From Metridium senile (lineage: Eukaryota > Cnidaria > Anthozoa > Actiniaria > Metridiidae), in NCBI GenBank assembly GCA_949775045.1, contig OX459099.1, positions 20,651,644 through 20,715,643 on the forward strand: a stretch of DNA of 64,000 nucleotides. The letters are read 5' to 3'. How positions within the stretch are numbered: position 1 is the stretch's first letter; each line of letters begins with the position of its first letter. Below the pieces are notes generated by a model. That model was not told the DNA's origin. It did not search any database and saw only the letters and a list, made by a program, of their open reading frames with translations. A program made the position numbers and the translations under genes. Positions 60,410-64,000 of the stretch are shown piece by piece.

Positions 60410-61077
60410 AACGTCTGTTCACATTATAGACGAGTTATAGACGAGCAAATTGAAGTACGATACTGACAATGCGATTGATTTTACTTTGAAAATGTTTTTG
60501 TTCCATAACCGGTATTATTTGCGATCATATAAAGGAAAACTGTAGGTTTAGCGCTTTATTTAATTAACTTCATCAAAGAAGGAACTGACCAATTCTTAAA
60601 CAATTGCAGTATACGTACTGTGACACACTTGGGAGTAATGAATCCAAGAAATATCATTACAAACTCATCTTGCCTTTAAACCAATTACAGAAAGAGAACC
60701 AAAACCATATACTGAAAGTAAATTTCGCGTTTTCTGTAATTAACTTTGTGCAAATTAGGACATATTCGGATTCTCCGCGGCGCATTGATATATCAACGAC
60801 AACACTTAGTAGTTTTCCCTTTGCCTCACAGTACATTAACTTGACATCCCAGGCCGTAATTATTGGCCAACTGAAGGAGAGCAATTGTGGAGCGTCTGTC
60901 CGTCAATTAGTTACCCAACGCAATCATTTGTTTTTAGGGAATTGATTTCGAGCTTCCAGGCACACTTGACGTTACTATAGTAACTTAAGTACCGGTGAAA
61001 TCCACAAGTATATAGGCGTTCTTTAAAGAAGTATATATATAAGTATGAGAAGCGAAGAAATTAGCGACTAAGCAGTT
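60410..61077. other. Stretch upstream of a putative signal-peptide exon
   Basis: GTATATATATAAG at 61031-61043 is TATA-like and lies about 40 bp before the ATG at 61078. A 113-codon frame at 60604-60945 has no recognisable motif and is left uncalled. Confidence 0.45.
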
Positions 61078-61140
61078 ATGAAGAAGTCTACAATAGCTAG
61101 GGTTTGTGGAGTGGTAGCGCTGTTCTTGTCGTACACAATG
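61078..61140 (+). CDS. Putative signal-peptide exon of a third secreted-protein gene
   Basis: ATG at 61078 opens MKKSTIARVC followed by GVVALFLSYTM, a basic start and hydrophobic core typical of a signal peptide. A strong donor ATG/GTAAGG ends it in phase 0 at 61140. A TATA-like GTATATATATAAG is about 40 bp upstream. An inverted-repeat element begins about 12 bp into the presumed intron. The next exon is not settled: the acceptor at 62778 leads to an 81-codon frame only in phase 1, while in phase 0 it gives about 30 codons. Without a homologue this stays tentative. Confidence 0.4.
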
Positions 61141-61151
61141 GTAAGGAGTGG

Positions 61152-61297
61152 GGCCAGTTGTACGAAGCCCGGATAAAGTTATCCAACTGTATCCAAGTTA
61201 TCCAGTGTACTTATATAGAATGTGTATAGAGGTTTTATCCGTTGGATAGGGATTTATCCGGTGGATAGTGCTATTCAGGCTTCGAACAAACGGCCAC
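61152..61297. mobile_element. Inverted-repeat element (GGCC..TTGT.CGAAGCC ends)
   Basis: GGCCAGTTGTACGAAGCC at the left faces GGCTTCGAACAAACGGCC at the right. Inner GGATAAAGTTATCCA and TGGATAGGGATTTATCC blocks repeat. It lies just inside the putative intron after 61140. Confidence 0.8.
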
Positions 61298-61384
61298 TGA
61301 TGATACACAATAGAATGACTTACAATGTTGGAATGAGTCCTTTATTTTTAATGTTTTAAAAAAAATGGATAGTCTGTTAATTAA

Positions 61385-61825
61385 ATATTTAGAAAATTAC
61401 CTGATCAGAAACCGTCGACAAAGGAAAAAGGAAAAACCTTGAAACGTTTCACAAACATTTTTACAAGGGACCTTCAATTCAAAGTACAATTACGTTTTTT
61501 AAAAATTCTCAACCTTTTTAAAGTTAGAGATTATTGTTTATATCTATTACAAATTTTACAGAGTTTGGATATGATTTCGGTAAGAAAGGGTCAGTATAGG
61601 ATTTCGAAGATAATCTAACTAGAAAATTATCTGATCAGAAACCGTCGACAAAGGAAAAAGGAAAAACCTTGAAACGTTTCACAAACTAAAGGGACCATCA
61701 AAGTACAATTACGGTTTTTTTCAATTCTAAACCTTTTTAAAGTTAGAGATTATTGTTTATATCTATTACAAATTTAACAGAGTTTGGATAGAATTTCTGT
61801 AGGAAAGGGTAGGATTTCGTAGATA
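61385..61825. repeat. Direct duplication of a ~230-bp segment
   Basis: GATCAGAAACCGTCGACAAA, GGAAAAAGGAAAAACCTTGA and TTAGAGATTATTGTTTATAT occur in the same order at about 61400-61600 and 61632-61820. Confidence 0.88.
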
Positions 61826-62224
61826 TTAAAACTAATATATCAAGAAGCGATACCTGGTAAAATCGATGAAACGCTTAGAAGATAATTTGAACATAGAGTT
61901 TCAAGAGAAACTGAAAAATGTCCAAACTTGTAAATTGCGTATATCTATTTAAAAACTACTTTGTTAAAAACCTATCATGAGTAAAGTGCGAAAAATGATC
62001 AAAATTTCTTGCGATATTATTTTTTTCATTTGGGGAATTTTCTTAAACAATAAATTAAAAAGACTAAAACGTTGTTTTTGAATTCCTCTGACAATACAAT
62101 TTTCCAAACGTGAAAAACTTGTCATCAATTTTTACAGCACGACTACGGAAACCGGGGCCACCACAACATAATTATCCAATCAAGATCGAGAACATGAACA
62201 ATAGAATATCTACAAATGTTTGAT

Positions 62225-62560
62225 TTTTTTTTTTGCTTAAAATAATAATAATTTAGATTATATATGTTATATGTGAACGGAATAGATAAAAATTGAATAA
62301 GAAACATCTTAGCCTGTGAGAACCCTGTACGAGATTTTTGTTTGATCTCAAAAATGTTTGATTATTTTGCTTAAAATTATTATAATTTTCATTATATGTG
62401 AACGGAATAGATCAAGATTGAATAAGAAAGATCTGAGCCTGTGAGAACCCTCTACGAGATTTTTGTTTGATCTCAAAAATGTTTGATTATTCTGTTAAAA
62501 ATTATTATAATTTTCATTATATGTGAACGGAATAGATCAAGATTGAATAAGAAACGAGTC
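62225..62560. repeat. Tandem repeat, three ~118-bp units
   Basis: AATGTTTGATTATT, AAAATTATTATAATTTTCAT, ATATGTGAACGGAATAGATC and GAGATTTTTGTTTGATCTCA recur; the first unit is the most diverged. Confidence 0.9.
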
Positions 62561-62778
62561 CCCGGTTTCAATAGTCGCAATGTTAAATGTTAATTTTGTA
62601 TTTTCATCTACCTTGATTTTGACACTTGCATGGACGTGTATAAAATAATTATTGATTTAATTATTATTTTTTTCGGAGACGTTTTTCTTCGTTCCTGACC
62701 ATATGCATTTGAAGTGTCAAGTAATTGCTAACGGAGAAAAATGGCCCACACGTGAACGTAGTTAAAATCTTTGTTTAG

Positions 62779-63151
62779 CCGGTGAGCCACTCAACGATAA
62801 CTCAGCGCCAAGTAGTCGAGCTCACTCTACTTGGATTAAAAACCATTACAGATCATCAAAAAATGGATTGATCTATGTGGGAAAACTAAGCAAAATGTGT
62901 AGGGGGACAATCAGATTATCGGAAATTGCTGCAATCTGTCGAAACAGAGGAGTAAAATTTATGAAAAACATTAAATGGAAAATTGAACACAAATTGGGCC
63001 AAAAACTGGGGAAGATGTTAAATTAATTGATACATGCAGCGACGATAATGAAAACAAAGCTAGAGATAAACGTGTCAAAATCAAGCTAAAGTGCAAACAA
63101 ACCGAAGTAAAAAACATAAAGCGAGCGAAAGGTGTAAATAATCATGATTGA
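62779..63151 (+). CDS. Putative exon of an unknown lysine-rich secreted protein, with apparent frameshift
   Basis: After an acceptor AAATCTTTGTTTAG (ending 62778) a frame entered in phase 1 stays open for 81 codons to TAA 63024-63026. It includes two cysteines (KMCRGTIRL and AAICRNRG) and many Lys/Arg. A second frame, open from 63011 to TGA 63149-63151, continues for 46 codons with two more cysteines (IDTCSDD and LKCKQTE) and the same composition. The two meet at the GGGG run 63008-63011, where a one-base difference would explain the break. It could be a sequencing error, a pseudogene or chance. No family is recognised; the ANATO-like CC motif is absent. Linking it to the 61078 exon is uncertain because the phases do not match directly. 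Confidence 0.38.
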
Positions 63152-64000
63152 AGAAACGCAGCAAGGTTACAAAAACCCCAAGAAAAATGGTCAAAAATAG
63201 AAATGCAACAAAATAAGGGGGGAAAATAAACAAATATTTTACAGCCATCATTCACCGTCGGGGCTCTTCTGTGAGGTTCTCTCACACTCACTACCACTAC
63301 ATTTCATATTTACATGCAACACACATTTCTGCTCATATGTTGATTTTTGCGGAGGAAGGGAAAACCGGACAACCCGGAGAAAAATTCGTGCAGAAAACCC
63401 CCCAAAAAGTAAAAGTAAAGAAAGAGCTGAAAGGTTTTTGGCTGAGGAAACGCTAAGTGTGGATGTTTCTATTATTTCAATGGGGCATTTAGCCATTCCT
63501 AATACATAGACATTTATAATATTTACAATAACTTACATTTACTTAGCTCATTCCTACTTACTACAGATAGAAGGCGGTAATTTTAACATATTAAAACTTC
63601 CTGCTACGAAAACAGTTAAGATATAGAGTGAAATCAATTAAACACCAAGGGACCAAGCTATGGAACAGCCTAACAAAATCACAAGTGAAATTGGATTCAA
63701 AATCAAACTGAAAACGAGTTATACAAATTGGTTGCGATTTTATATGGTTGGTTGTACATGCATCGTATCAAAGATAGGCCTATTGTTCTGTTGCAATCTC
63801 AACCTGTTAAAAAAAAAACCCGCGCGCGCTAATCAAAGTCTTTTGTTACTTCTCACCTACAATATCATATATGTTAATGGTATTGTTTTCAAGATTGCAT
63901 ACGGATTCTTTGAATTAAACGTATAAGAGAGGCAAGCCAGTCAAGAACAATAGTTATTCAAATTGGTCTGCATATTTTGATTCAGTGTACATGTAAGAGA
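63152..64000. other. Right edge of the window, no firm gene
   Basis: An acceptor-like ATATTTTACAG ends at 63243 and both forward frames after it stay open for 70-85 codons, as does the minus strand, so coding cannot be decided. CGCGCGCG is at about 63821. The last 60 bp (AGTCAAGAACAATAGTTATT) match an end of the element at 15648-15945. Confidence 0.45.

Noticed and set aside
60604..60945. 113-codon frame
   Set aside because: No domain, no signal peptide and no splice context; frames of this length are expected by chance in AT-rich DNA of this size.
63248..63496. Coding exon at the right edge, either strand
   Set aside because: Three frames are open at once over the same 200 bp, so none can be preferred without transcripts.

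Overview
The window looks like animal nuclear DNA: AT-rich, spliceosomal introns with GT..AG borders, dense microsatellites, and many short inverted-repeat elements. Several repeats (hairpins with CCTCGTTCCCAGGG arms, elements ending in CCCGGGGGGGGTACTCCC, a GACGTTTCGAGCTTTAGCCC motif) are of kinds I associate with cnidarians, especially anthozoans. That lineage call is an inference. Nothing bacterial, organellar or viral was recognised.

Layout. 83-4096 (+) holds the last nine exons of UQCRC2, a core subunit of mitochondrial complex III. 6299-8364 (+) and 14624-17804 (-) are two convergent two-exon genes. Each has a signal-peptide exon, one phase-1 intron, and a basic cysteine-rich exon whose CC-x-L-G...C...C...CC layout resembles an anaphylatoxin-like (ANATO) module with a long insert. 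About 6 kb of repeats separates them. 17.8-43.4 kb is gene-poor and full of repeats, with one weak coding candidate near 32.8 kb. 43575-46208 (+) is a complete, uninterrupted 877-residue class C GPCR (metabotropic-glutamate/calcium-sensing type). 46.2-61 kb is again repeats. 61078-63151 (+) may hold a third secreted-protein gene, unresolved and possibly frameshifted.

Repeats. Several families of non-autonomous inverted-repeat DNA elements are present, including pogo/Tigger-like ones with TA-CAG ends, foldback elements with 8-10 bp target duplications, and nested insertions. Tandem arrays are common. One 95-bp satellite occurs at five loci; three of them, plus one truncated site, adjoin a motif that folds like a hammerhead ribozyme core. 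A separate site at 27038-27069 has a complete hammerhead consensus core.

The genes show no operon-like linkage. The convergent cysteine-rich pair most likely reflects an old local duplication. The most interesting items are this pair, the hammerhead-like motifs tied to the satellite, and the filled/empty site pair that documents a foldback insertion.
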